This document shows, piece by piece, positions 24,397 through 32,919 of a DNA stretch of 64,000 bases (position 1 is the first letter of the stretch; each line of letters opens with the position of its first letter). The stretch covers positions 620,001-684,000 of the forward strand of contig CAYNKA010000001.1 of assembly GCA_964397655.1 (NCBI GenBank), given 5' to 3'. The translations under genes and the position numbers were made by a program. Under the pieces are notes generated by a model. The model had not been told where the DNA came from, searched no databases, and saw nothing but the letters and a program-made list of their open reading frames with translations. Source of the DNA: CAYNKA01 sp964397655 (lineage in GTDB: Bacteria > Spirochaetota > Spirochaetia > DTKZ01).

Positions 24397-25647
24397 CTAA
24401 ACAGAAAACGGCATAAAATCAAGAATCTTCCTGAAACCGACGAGTTCGCGGACGCGTTCGAGCAGTCCGCCGGGATCGCCCCTGACGTGCATTTTCTTTC
24501 TCTTCACGACGACCGTCGAAATGTCCCGCCCCCGCTCGGCGAACAGGTCGGCGAACTCATCGCCCCCGTATATCGGGTCGCCGTCCCGTGTGAGCAGGGC
24601 GATGTCGCTCATCTCGGTGAGCAGGAGCGACTCGTAGGGGTCGTCGTGCTTCTTCCTGACGACCAGGAGGTCCGCGAGCCTGCCGGAGGCGAGGGTCCCG
24701 ATTCGATCCTGCATCCTGAAGGCCTTCGCGGGATTGACCGTCACCATGTCGAAGATCTTCCAGGCCGGAAGATCGCTTCCGTACAGTTTCCTGTAAACGG
24801 AGCGGGCGAACCTCATCTCCTCCAGGAGATTCACGGAGCCAGTGTGCGTCGAGTCGGTCCCGATGCTCACGTTGAGCCCCTTGTCGAGCATCTTCCCGAT
24901 CTTGCAGGTGAGGTTGAACATGAAGAGGTTCGAGGCAGGGCACCAGACGACGTGAGCTCCGGCCCTCTTCACCTTGACGATGTCCTTGTCCGAGAAGCCG
25001 ATGCAGTGGATGAAGACGTCGTGATCGTCGAGGCAGCCGAGGCGTTCGAGAATGTCGACGCCGCTCTGGGCCTCCTCGTCGAAGCCTTCCTCGAGATGGG
25101 TGATGAAGGGCTGGTTCCGCTTCTTCGCCCTGTCGTGTTCGATTTCGATACCGTCGCCCCATTTGAGGTCGTAGGAGGAGCATTCGTGGGCCAGCGCGTA
25201 CTCGCGCACGACCCGGACCGGGAGCCTGCCGATGAATGGTTCGTTGAACTCGTGGGGGAAGTGATCGTGGACCGTGACGACGCCCGAGAACAGGTTCTTG
25301 TAGGCGCTGAGCGAATAAGCGTCCTCGATCCCGATGTTCGCCCGCTCGCTGTACACCGGCGAAGATTTCAGGTCCTTGTCCCAGGGCGCCCAATTCAGGT
25401 AGAACACACCTTTGGGCGGGCCAACCCTCGGAAGGTAGTTTCCCCGAAGATGATCGTGTACGTTGACGAGCGCCGGATACACGAAGAACCGGTCTCCGAG
25501 ATCGAAATCGAGGGGGGCCTTCTTCCCTCCGAGCCCGAGGAGGGAACCGCGCACGCCGAGGCGCAGGGACTTCGCCCCCCGCTTTCCGGGAAAAACACCT
25601 TGTGCATCGCTCAACGAGTATTCGATCGGCATGTGAGATCCTGTCAT
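24397..25647 (-). CDS. Amidohydrolase (deaminase-like)
   Basis: A 416-residue metal-dependent hydrolase related to chlorohydrolases and nucleoside deaminases. The metal ligands are visible: NVHDHLRGN, ITHLEEG, FIHCIGF and GTDSTHTG. The C-terminal composite domain (GRLADLLVV) is typical. Substrates in the family include S-adenosylhomocysteine, guanine and cytosine derivatives; the choice here is open. A TATATT box (25660-25655) stands seven bases before the ATG at 25647 with no ribosome site, suggesting a leaderless transcript. A second ATG five codons in is the alternative. Confidence 0.84.
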   Translation of the reverse strand: MTGSHMPIEYSLSDAQGVFPGKRGAKSLRLGVRGSLLGLGGKKAPLDFDLGDRFFVYPALVNVHDHLRGNYLPRVGPPKGVFYLNWAPWDKDLKSSPVYSERANIGIEDAYSLSAYKNLFSGVVTVHDHFPHEFNEPFIGRLPVRVVREYALAHECSSYDLKWGDGIEIEHDRAKKRNQPFITHLEEGFDEEAQSGVDILERLGCLDDHDVFIHCIGFSDKDIVKVKRAGAHVVWCPASNLFMFNLTCKIGKMLDKGLNVSIGTDSTHTGSVNLLEEMRFARSVYRKLYGSDLPAWKIFDMVTVNPAKAFRMQDRIGTLASGRLADLLVVRKKHDDPYESLLLTEMSDIALLTRDGDPIYGGDEFADLFAERGRDISTVVVKRKKMHVRGDPGGLLERVRELVGFRKILDFMPFSV

Positions 25648-25775
25648 TCCATATAATATATCGGCCGTTCCCTTCTAAAATGAGAGGTCAAATTTCACGT
25701 TATCGGAGGTACGGCGCCGATTCCGAGGGCCCGTTCTCTCTTGACGATGCCGCATTTTTACGGTGGTATAGTGAA

Positions 25776-26603
25776 ATGATCGATCTACACACGCATTCCT
25801 CGGAATCGGACGGCAGCCTCGCGCCCCGTGAACTCGTCGGCAAAGCCGGAGAGCTGGGCTTGACAGCCATTGCCCTCACGGATCACGACACCATCGGGGG
25901 GCTCGATGAGGCCGAAGCCGCGGCCCGCGAAGCCGGGATCCGTCTCATTCCGGGGATCGAGATCGAGGTCGAATACACGGGAGGAGAATTCCACCTTCTG
26001 GGGCTCGGGATCGACGGCTGGAGGGGCGAGTTCTCCGGAACGCTGAAGGCCCTCCAGGACGACCGTCACACGCGCAACCAGGCCATGCTCGGGAAAATGC
26101 ACGAGGCCGGAATCGACGTGGAATACCGGGAGATCGAGGAACTCGCGGGCGGGGACATCGTGGGAAGGCCGCACTTCGCCAGAGCCCTCGTCAACAAGGG
26201 TCTCGCCAAGGACTCGGACGACGCCTTTCAGAGGTTCCTGAAACCGGGGATGCCCTACTACGTGAAGAAGCGCGCCCTCACCGTCAAGGAGGCCGCGGAT
26301 CTCGTGCACCTCGCCGGAGGCAAGGCGGTGATAGCCCACCCCCTCAGTCTTCACCTCGGCTGGAAGATCCTCCCCGAAAGGCTCGCGGCCTACAAGGAGC
26401 TCGGGATCGACGGCATCGAGGCCTTCCACTCGAACGCGACCTACCGGGAGTGCAAACGGCTCGAGGCGGTCGCCGGCGAGCTCGGCATCCTCGTGACCGC
26501 GGGCTCCGACTTCCACGGGGACCACATTCCCTTCCGCAAGCTCGGGAGGACCTGCGAAGGCCGATGGATCGAGGAGCGTTTCGCCCTGCCCTTCCTGCGC
26601 TGA
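25776..26603 (+). CDS. PHP-domain phosphoesterase (RNase AM/YciV-like)
   Basis: A 275-residue PHP phosphoesterase. It begins MIDLHTHSSESDGS, continues ALTDHDT and IPGIEIEVEY, then AHPL and GSDFHGDH, giving the full set of metal-binding His and Asp residues. Family members hydrolyse 3',5'-bisphosphonucleotides or remove 5' nucleotides from RNA. The start is the ATG at 25776, because the HxH motif follows within four residues. A TGGTATAGT extended -10 ends three bases before it. The gene stands alone. Confidence 0.88.
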   Translation: MIDLHTHSSESDGSLAPRELVGKAGELGLTAIALTDHDTIGGLDEAEAAAREAGIRLIPGIEIEVEYTGGEFHLLGLGIDGWRGEFSGTLKALQDDRHTRNQAMLGKMHEAGIDVEYREIEELAGGDIVGRPHFARALVNKGLAKDSDDAFQRFLKPGMPYYVKKRALTVKEAADLVHLAGGKAVIAHPLSLHLGWKILPERLAAYKELGIDGIEAFHSNATYRECKRLEAVAGELGILVTAGSDFHGDHIPFRKLGRTCEGRWIEERFALPFLR

Positions 26604-26610
26604 TCCGTTC

Positions 26611-26639
26611 TTGCGGGAACGGACCTAATGGATTATCCT
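26611..26639 (+). promoter_or_regulatory. Promoter of the mla operon
   Basis: TTGCGG (26611-26616), 17 bases and TATCCT (26634-26639) precede a strong AAGGAGAGG ribosome site and mlaE. The -35 lies in the loop of a 7-bp hairpin TCCGTTC/GAACGGA (26604-26623), which has no U-run and is not a convincing terminator. Confidence 0.55.
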
Positions 26640-26655
26640 CAAGCAAGGAGAGGAC

Positions 26656-27447
26656 ATGCAGGGTTTTCTTGAAAGAATCGGCAACAGGGTCGTCCTCCAG
26701 GCTCGGGACTTCCTCTATGCGGCCGGATACTTCTTCGAGGTTCTGAAGGAAACTTTCCGCTTCCTTCGCCGTCGGCAGGTCGGTTACGGTTACAAAGTCC
26801 TGGTCATGCAGATCCTCTTCACCGGCGTGGAAGCGCTCAACGTCATCGCCGTCATCTCCCTCGCGCTCGGGGCCGTCATCATCATCCAGGGGCTCACCCT
26901 GCTTCCGCAGTTCGGCCAGGGCCGGCTCATCTATTCGATCCTCATCACGGTCATCACGAGGGAACTCGGCCCCATCCTAACGGCCTTCATCATCATAGCC
27001 CGATCCGGGACCGCCATGGCGACCGAGCTCGGAAACTCCATCATCTCCCACGAGATCGAGGCTTACGTCTCCTTCGGCATCAATCCCATCTCCTACCTGA
27101 TCGTCCCGCGGTTCCTCGGAGTCACCATCTCGCTCATCCTGCTGAACCTGTATTTCAACCTGTTCGGGCTCATGGGGTCCTTCTTCCTCACCCAGTTCAT
27201 CAAACCGATGCCGGTCCTCGAATACATGAACAACCTCCTCGCCACGATGAAGGCGGTGGACGTACTCTCCTCCCTCGTGAAGAGTTTCTTCTTCGGCACC
27301 ATCATCTCGTGCGTTTCGACGTATTACGGATTCAGGGTCGAAAAGTCCCAGACCGAGATCCCCCAGATGGCGATCAAGGCCGTGGGAAGGAGCTTCGTGC
27401 TCTGCATCATAGCGGACGCTCTCATCACCCTGGTCTACTATTTATAG
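26656..27447 (+). CDS. mlaE: MlaE-type phospholipid transport permease
   Basis: A 263-residue membrane protein of the MlaE/YrbE family, with about five or six helices. Recognisable segments are GAVIIIQGL, TRELGPILTAFIIIARSGTAMATELG and the EIEAYVSFGINPISYLIVPR region that contacts the ATPase. It should move phospholipids between the outer and inner membrane together with MlaF and MlaD. AAGGAGAGG fixes the start. It is the first gene of a seven-gene operon ending at the terminator near 32.8 kb. Confidence 0.94.
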   Translation: MQGFLERIGNRVVLQARDFLYAAGYFFEVLKETFRFLRRRQVGYGYKVLVMQILFTGVEALNVIAVISLALGAVIIIQGLTLLPQFGQGRLIYSILITVITRELGPILTAFIIIARSGTAMATELGNSIISHEIEAYVSFGINPISYLIVPRFLGVTISLILLNLYFNLFGLMGSFFLTQFIKPMPVLEYMNNLLATMKAVDVLSSLVKSFFFGTIISCVSTYYGFRVEKSQTEIPQMAIKAVGRSFVLCIIADALITLVYYL

Positions 27448-27456
27448 GAGAATATC

Positions 27457-28257
27457 GTGGATTCCGCAGTGGAGCTGCGCAACATCACCATCGAACGGGA
27501 CGGATTCACCATACTGAAAGGCGTCACCTCCGTGTTTCCGAAGGGTCGAAGCACCGTCGTCATGGGCTTCTCGGGGAGCGGAAAATCCACTCTGCTCAAG
27601 ATCGCCGCGGGACTCACGCCCCAGGACGAGGGCTCGGTGAAGATCTTCGGGAAGGACCTGGACACGATCGGAGCCGCCGACATGTTCGAGGTCCGAGGCC
27701 GCACCGCGTACGTGTTCCAGGACGCGGCGCTCTGGTCGAACATGTCGACGTATCAGAATCTCGCGCTTCCCCTCCAGTTTCATCGGAGGGCGATGACGAC
27801 CGGCCAGATACAGTCGCGCATCCAGGGCCTGATCGACGAATTCGATTTCAGGGACAACCTCCAGCTCAGGCCCGCGAGCCTGTCCGCCGGCGAAAGGAAG
27901 ATCGTATCCTTCATCCGGGCGCTGGTCCTCGATCCCGAGGTCCTTTTCCTGGACGAACCTACGAGCTTCGTGGACAGCGCGACGAGCGACAGGATGATCC
28001 GCCTGCTCAAGCGGCTCAAGCAGGAAGGAAAGACGCTCATCGCCGCGACCCACTCCCCCACGATCGCGGCCCAGCTCGCGGACAGGCTCGTGGTGCTCAA
28101 GAACGGCGAAGTCCTCGCCCAGGGCGATCTCAAGGACGTTTCGCGAAGCTCGGACCCGCGCGTCACGGAAATCCTCTCGGACGTCCTCAGCCAGCCCGCA
28201 TCCTACGACGCGGATCTCCTGGACCTGCTCGGCGGGAACGGAGAAGGAACCGAATGA
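27457..28257 (+). CDS. mlaF: MlaF-type ABC transporter ATPase
   Basis: A 266-residue ABC ATPase. Walker A is GFSGSGKS, the Q-loop is VFQDAALW, the signature is LSAGERK (a variant of LSGGQ common in this family), Walker B is VLFLDEP and the switch histidine is ATHSPT. It starts at GTG 27457 with AGGAG upstream and lies nine bases after mlaE. It energises the lipid transport complex on the cytoplasmic side. The divergent signature and extended C-terminus (about 30 residues) are the only unusual points. Confidence 0.94.
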   Translation: MDSAVELRNITIERDGFTILKGVTSVFPKGRSTVVMGFSGSGKSTLLKIAAGLTPQDEGSVKIFGKDLDTIGAADMFEVRGRTAYVFQDAALWSNMSTYQNLALPLQFHRRAMTTGQIQSRIQGLIDEFDFRDNLQLRPASLSAGERKIVSFIRALVLDPEVLFLDEPTSFVDSATSDRMIRLLKRLKQEGKTLIAATHSPTIAAQLADRLVVLKNGEVLAQGDLKDVSRSSDPRVTEILSDVLSQPASYDADLLDLLGGNGEGTE

Positions 28258-28300
28258 GATTGACAGGAGAACGAGTCGGGACTAGACTCTGAGGAAAACC

Positions 28301-29377
28301 ATGAAGTTCAAGTTTCGTTTTGCAAGCCAGATAGTCGGAGTCTTCGTGATCGTCGCTGTACTCTTCCTTGCGGCGATACTCATCCTCATGGCGGTGAATC
28401 AGCGTTGGTTCGCGAAGAACTACTATTTCACGAGCAAATTCGCCTCGGGCAAGGGCCTCAGCGTCGGCATGCCGATCAGCTTCCGGGGCTTCCAGATCGG
28501 CGGGATAACCAAAATCGCGCTGACCGAAGAGAACGACGTGGAGATCAGTTTCTATATCCAGGATACGTTCTATCCCAAGGTGTACAAGGACTCGGCCCTC
28601 CAGCTCGCGACCAACCCCCTGGGGCTCGGAGGCGGGCTCGTTTTCCACCAGGGCAAGGAGGCGGGTCCTCCTCTCGAGGAATTTTCCTACATTCCCTCGC
28701 TGGACATGCCCGAGGGCCGTCTCCTCGTCAAGAAGGGCCTCGTCAACATCCCCAAGGACGAGGACGCGATCAACCGGCTCCTGGGCGAAGTCGAACCGAT
28801 CCTGAACAACGTGAACCAGGTTCTCCTCTCCGTGCTCGATACCCTGGACACCCTGAACGCCTCGCTCGCAGGGAGCAATCAGGGACCCCTCGGCGGCATC
28901 CTGGCCGACACGAAAAAAATCACGGGCAACGTGAACGTGATCACCAAGGATCTCAGCCAGTCGATAGACGAAACCATGAAGAAGACCAACGAACTCCTCG
29001 GGAACCTCTCCGGCATCACCGGCAACCTGGAGGCGACGACCGGCTCCCTTCGCGACCCTACGGGCCTCGTGAAGAAGCTCATCGATCCGAAGGGCTCCAT
29101 CGCGACCTTTCTCGACGACAACGACCGGCTTTTCAACCAGATCGAGGGCATCCTCAAGGGAGTCAACGAGAGCGTCGGACAGCTCAAGGACTTCGCTGCC
29201 TTCGTCAACACTACGAGGCCCCAGCTTCTCGGAACGATCGAGGAAGGCAGGCAAGCCATCAAACAGGGACAGGACGTCCTTCAGGGCCTGAAGAACAATC
29301 CCCTGCTCAGGGGTGGGATCACCCCGAGCATGCCGATCCCCAACGCCCAGCAGGGCTACCGGGACGAGGATTTCTGA
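28301..29377 (+). CDS. mlaD: MlaD/MCE-domain lipid-binding protein
   Basis: A 358-residue protein with one N-terminal membrane helix (IVGVFVIVAVLFLAAILIL) and an MCE domain (about 40-125, GLSVGMPISFRGFQIGGI, ATNPLGLGGG). A long helical region rich in Leu and Asn (160-300) probably forms an extended coiled bundle or channel, longer than E. coli MlaD (183 residues). The protein sits in the periplasm as the substrate-binding partner of MlaEF. GAGGA upstream supports the ATG. Confidence 0.93.
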   Translation: MKFKFRFASQIVGVFVIVAVLFLAAILILMAVNQRWFAKNYYFTSKFASGKGLSVGMPISFRGFQIGGITKIALTEENDVEISFYIQDTFYPKVYKDSALQLATNPLGLGGGLVFHQGKEAGPPLEEFSYIPSLDMPEGRLLVKKGLVNIPKDEDAINRLLGEVEPILNNVNQVLLSVLDTLDTLNASLAGSNQGPLGGILADTKKITGNVNVITKDLSQSIDETMKKTNELLGNLSGITGNLEATTGSLRDPTGLVKKLIDPKGSIATFLDDNDRLFNQIEGILKGVNESVGQLKDFAAFVNTTRPQLLGTIEEGRQAIKQGQDVLQGLKNNPLLRGGITPSMPIPNAQQGYRDEDF

Positions 29378-30349
29378 ATGAGGGACCCGAACATGCTTCC
29401 GACACGGAATGCCGCGAAGGGGAAAACCGGGGCCATCGTCGCCGTCCTGCTCACCTTCGCCTCACTCGCGGCCTGCTCGTCCGCGCCTCCTCCCAAGGAG
29501 GAGATTTTCGACCAGAGAAACCTGGCGACGGAATACGTCGAATTCGGGAACAGATACTTCAAGCAGGCACAGTACGACCATGCCGCCAGGTTCTATCAGC
29601 TCGCCTCGGAGTATTACGCCGCCGTGGACGCGAGGGAAGGTCTCGTGACCGCGAACAATTCGCTCGGCAAGGTACGTCTCGCGGTCGGCGACGTCGACGG
29701 CGCCCTCGCCTACTACACAAAGGCGGAGACGATCGCAGCGCTCGTCGGGAAATCGGAACTCCTCCTCCAATGCGCCAACAACCTCGGAGAGATACGCCTC
29801 AGGAAAGGCGAGACGAAGGAAGCCCTCGCGATTTTCGAGAAGGCGCTTTCGTCGTACGCGGGCCAGGCCGAGCAGAGCAGGGAGAAGGCCGTCCTTCTCC
29901 ACAACTACGCTGCGGCCCTGAAGGCGGCGGACCGCATCGACGAGGCGGAAGCGGAGATCGGCAAGGCCCAGGCGCTCAACCTGGGTGCCAAGCGCTACGA
30001 GGAACTCGCTTCGAATTACTACCTGCTTTCCTCGCTGCATTCCAAGAGGAAGAACTACGGCGAGGCGCTGAAGGCCGCCGAACTCGCGCTCGAATACGAC
30101 AAAAAAATGGAGAACAGCCTCGGGATCGCCCAGGACCTCACGGCTTTGGGACTCATCATGGAAAGAACCGGCCGAATCGAACCTGCCTACGATATGTACA
30201 AACGCTCTTTTCTGGTATATCGTGCAATCCAATACGTTCCGGGAGCGACGAAAAGCCTCGAGCTTCTCGAGGCGGTCGCACGGAAGCTTAACAAGAACGA
30301 GGAAGCGGACCAGTACCTTGAAGCCAGAAAATTGCTCCGATCCAAATGA
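29378..30349 (+). CDS. TPR-repeat lipoprotein
   Basis: A 323-residue lipoprotein (lipobox SLAAC near residue 33) with about six TPR-type helical repeats (EFGNRYFKQAQYDHAARFY, NNSLGKVRLAVGDVDGALAYY, NNLGEIRLRKGETKEALAIF and others). TPR proteins act as scaffolds. It starts immediately after the mlaD stop, so it is cotranslated and may organise the Mla complex or envelope assembly; this is inferred from position. A second ATG five codons in is possible. Confidence 0.84.
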   Translation: MRDPNMLPTRNAAKGKTGAIVAVLLTFASLAACSSAPPPKEEIFDQRNLATEYVEFGNRYFKQAQYDHAARFYQLASEYYAAVDAREGLVTANNSLGKVRLAVGDVDGALAYYTKAETIAALVGKSELLLQCANNLGEIRLRKGETKEALAIFEKALSSYAGQAEQSREKAVLLHNYAAALKAADRIDEAEAEIGKAQALNLGAKRYEELASNYYLLSSLHSKRKNYGEALKAAELALEYDKKMENSLGIAQDLTALGLIMERTGRIEPAYDMYKRSFLVYRAIQYVPGATKSLELLEAVARKLNKNEEADQYLEARKLLRSK

Positions 30350-30806
30350 GCGCGATCTTCCGAAAAGGATTTTCCTCGCCAGAACCGCGTCCGCGGTCGC
30401 GAAGGGATACGGCCGCCTTTTCAAGTCGTTGCTGCTCCTCGCAGCGGCCGGAATCTGCATCCTGACTGCGGGAATCCTCATCGTCTATCCGCTCTGGTTC
30501 CTCGCCGGCACCTACAAAGGCACGTATGCGCTGCTCGCTCTCTGCTCGATCTTCCTCATCGCGGTCCTGCTCGTGATCCGACGGATCCGGAGGAACGTTG
30601 CAGCTTCCGGTGGGCCGAGGAATTACCTCGCGAAACGACTCGCGCCCTTTCTTCTTCGCGTCGTCGGCGCCGCGTTGGGAGCCGGATTCCTCTACGCCGG
30701 CATACTGTTGTTCATCCACGGCAAATTCGCAGGCGGCATCCTGAGCTCGTTGGTTTTCCTGGCGGCCCTGGGCGCCGTCCTTTTCTCGCGCCATGATCCT
30801 GCGTAA
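30318..30806 (+). CDS. Small integral membrane protein
   Basis: About 162 residues with four hydrophobic helices (LLLLAAAGICILTAGILIVY, ALLALCSIFLIAVLLVI, VVGAALGAGFLYAGILLFI, GGILSSLVFLAALGAVLF). The start is uncertain. TTG at 30318, overlapping the TPR gene, is favoured because earlier codons look non-coding; an ATG at 30222 would give 32 more unlikely residues. It overlaps the peptidase gene by 14 bases. No family was recognised, and its role in the Mla-peptidase operon is unknown. Confidence 0.6.
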   Translation: MKPENCSDPNERDLPKRIFLARTASAVAKGYGRLFKSLLLLAAAGICILTAGILIVYPLWFLAGTYKGTYALLALCSIFLIAVLLVIRRIRRNVAASGGPRNYLAKRLAPFLLRVVGAALGAGFLYAGILLFIHGKFAGGILSSLVFLAALGAVLFSRHDPA

Positions 30807-31707
30807 GGCCGCCTCCGGGGCAGCGCGCCTCGTCCTCGTCCTGGCCTCGTTCCTGCTCGCCGTTCAGGACGTCAGCGCGGTCGACTTTCCCCTCATCGGA
30901 ACTTTATCCAACGACGACGTCCTGTTCCGCCAGATTCAGGACGACCTCGCACGCTACCACCAGGCCAGCGTGGCCGGAGCCCAGCCGCCCCCCCTCGCCT
31001 TCTACCGGTACAAGACGGCCAAGGGGGAGAACATCTTCACCGTCGCCTCCAGGCTCACCCTTCCCTACGAAACGCTGGCGACCCTCAACCGGGTCGGAAA
31101 GAGCGAAACGCCGATCGAAGGAAGGACCATTCTCCTCTCCAACCTGCCCGGGATCTTCATCCCGGAGAGGACGGAATCGGAGCTTGAAAAGCTCATGGCG
31201 GCGTGGAGGAATTCAGGGAACGCGAAAAGGATAGAGAGCCCCTCCGGACCCCTCCTCTTCTTTCCGGGCGAGCGCTTCCACCCGGTCGAGAGGGCCTTCT
31301 TCCTCGACATCCTGTTCCACCTGCCCGTCGAGAACGGCACCGTAACCTCCCGCTACGGCTCGCGGATCAGTCCGATCAGCGGGAAGCCCCATTTCCACGG
31401 AGGGATCGACCTTGCCGCGCCCTCGGGCAGTCTCGTGTTCGCGGCCCGCGACGGAAAGGTGATCGAGAAAAGAAGCGATGCGGTCCTCGGCAATTACCTG
31501 ATCGTTTCCCACGTCGGAGGCTACGAAACCGTGTACGGTCATCTCGATTCTTTCTCGGTGGAATTGAATCAGTCCGTAACTTCGGGTATGATAGTAGGAA
31601 GGGTCGGAACGACTGGGAATTCGACGGGGCCCCATCTCCATTTCGAGGTGAGGAGAAACGGCGAGACCCGTGATCCCCAGAGTCTCCTGCCACGGAAGAT
31701 ACGATGA
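30793..31707 (+). CDS. M23-family metallopeptidase with LysM-like domain
   Basis: A 304-residue secreted protein with a signal peptide (LVLVLASFLLAVQDVSA). A LysM-like segment (YKTAKGENIFTVASRLTL...ETLATLNRV) is followed by an M23 peptidase domain. The zinc ligands are visible in HFHGGIDLA and HLHFE. M23 enzymes cut peptidoglycan cross-bridges or serve as division activators when degenerate; here the metal site looks complete. It lies in the mla operon and overlaps the next gene (ATGA). Confidence 0.9.
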   Translation: MILRKAASGAARLVLVLASFLLAVQDVSAVDFPLIGTLSNDDVLFRQIQDDLARYHQASVAGAQPPPLAFYRYKTAKGENIFTVASRLTLPYETLATLNRVGKSETPIEGRTILLSNLPGIFIPERTESELEKLMAAWRNSGNAKRIESPSGPLLFFPGERFHPVERAFFLDILFHLPVENGTVTSRYGSRISPISGKPHFHGGIDLAAPSGSLVFAARDGKVIEKRSDAVLGNYLIVSHVGGYETVYGHLDSFSVELNQSVTSGMIVGRVGTTGNSTGPHLHFEVRRNGETRDPQSLLPRKIR

Positions 31708-32705
31708 TGAGGAAACCGAGGATTTTCACGATCATCATTGCCGCGGGACTCGGCTTGCTTTCCGCGCCGCCTCTTGCATTCTCCGACAACATCAGGGGCC
31801 GGATGGCTGACGTAACGAAGATAGCGAACGGTTCCGTTCCCTCCGGAACCGTGTCCCTCCGCCTCGAAGAGAATTTCGGCGTCCTCGTGGACGAGGACCG
31901 AGACCTCGTCCGGGGCATCGAGCTGCTCGTCGACCTTCCAGAACAGGCGCAGGCCTATCCGGGCACGTACGCGCTCTTCGTCTACGGCGGCGTCCAACCC
32001 CCGCCCGACGTCAAAAGACTCGACTATCAGGGGAATCTCCTCTTCTTCAGGCAGATCGGCACGGGAAAGAGAATCTTCGTTCAACTGCCCCTCGGATCCT
32101 CCGCGGGCTTCGCACCCGTCGCGGACACCGTCATCGCGCCCAAGCCTCTCCTGCCGGCTTCCTTTCCGGTCGTCTTCACGTTCCTGCCGATCATGAAGGG
32201 ACTTCCGTCCAGGGCCGCCGAAGCAGTGTTCAAGGTCCAGGTTCGGCCCATGTTCAAGAATCTCGGCAAGCTGTTCGTCGAGCTCACCGACGGCAAGGAG
32301 GCCATCCTCCTCGAAAAGGCCAGGCTCTTCGTCAACGACCGCGTCGTACCGCTCTCCGCCGAGGGGATGACTATGGAACCCGGCATTCATCGCATTCGAA
32401 TCGAGGTGGAAGGATTCGCCCCCTTCGTCGCCACGGTCGGAGTCGACAAGGGGAAGGTGGCGAAGGTGACCGGGAATTTCCTGAAAAGCGACGCCCTCGT
32501 CAGGATAAACGCCCCGTCGGGGACCCGGGCCTTCCTCGACGGCAAGAGCATCGAGGTGGAAAAGAAGGAATTCGCCCTCGAACCCGGGGAGCATATTCTC
32601 GCCTTCAAGGTCGGGGACTATCAGATAAGCAAGAAATTCCGACTGGAGGCCGGAAAAAATTACGCGATTTCGCTTTTTCTTGACATTTTAATCAACGAAG
32701 ACTAA
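31704..32705 (+). CDS. Periplasmic protein with PEGA-like C-terminal repeats
   Basis: A 333-residue protein with a signal peptide (FTIIIAAGLGLLSAPPLAFS). The C-terminal third has two PEGA-like beta units (GIHRIRIEVEGFAPFVATV and NAPSGTRAFLDGKSIEV...LEPGEHILAFKV). The N-terminal part is unrecognised but beta-rich. PEGA-type domains are surface-associated modules. It is the last gene of the mla operon; a 90-bp AT-rich stretch and a strong terminator follow. Confidence 0.75.
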   Translation: MMRKPRIFTIIIAAGLGLLSAPPLAFSDNIRGRMADVTKIANGSVPSGTVSLRLEENFGVLVDEDRDLVRGIELLVDLPEQAQAYPGTYALFVYGGVQPPPDVKRLDYQGNLLFFRQIGTGKRIFVQLPLGSSAGFAPVADTVIAPKPLLPASFPVVFTFLPIMKGLPSRAAEAVFKVQVRPMFKNLGKLFVELTDGKEAILLEKARLFVNDRVVPLSAEGMTMEPGIHRIRIEVEGFAPFVATVGVDKGKVAKVTGNFLKSDALVRINAPSGTRAFLDGKSIEVEKKEFALEPGEHILAFKVGDYQISKKFRLEAGKNYAISLFLDILINED

Positions 32706-32794
32706 ATTTTTTTAGTAGATATACGATAATAAAGGTGTCGGCTACATATAGTTCCCCTCCCAGTTTACTATATCATGCCGATACCAATCAGGTT

Positions 32795-32827
32795 GACCGG
32801 TTCCTCACGGAACCGGTCTTTTTTTTT
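32795..32827 (+). terminator. Strong rho-independent terminator closing the mla operon
   Basis: Perfect 10-bp arms GACCGGTTCC (32795-32804) and GGAACCGGTC (32809-32818) with a TCAC loop are followed by nine T residues. Confidence 0.95.
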
Positions 32828-32883
32828 CGCGTTCCCGCGACCGGATGGCCGTCCGGCCTCCGGTCAACGGCCCCTGTCAACGC

Positions 32884-32912
32884 TTGACAAAAACCCCTAC
32901 CGTCCGTACCCT
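32884..32912 (+). promoter_or_regulatory. Promoter of the class A PBP gene, predicted leaderless
   Basis: TTGACA (32884-32889), 17 bases and TACCCT (32907-32912) end seven bases before the ATG at 32920. The sequence in between (TTCTTCT) has no ribosome-binding potential. Confidence 0.7.
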
Positions 32913-32919
32913 TTCTTCT

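Noticed and set aside
26604..26623. Terminator between the PHP gene and mlaE
   Set aside because: The 7-bp hairpin is not followed by a U-run, and its loop holds the likely -35 of the mla promoter.
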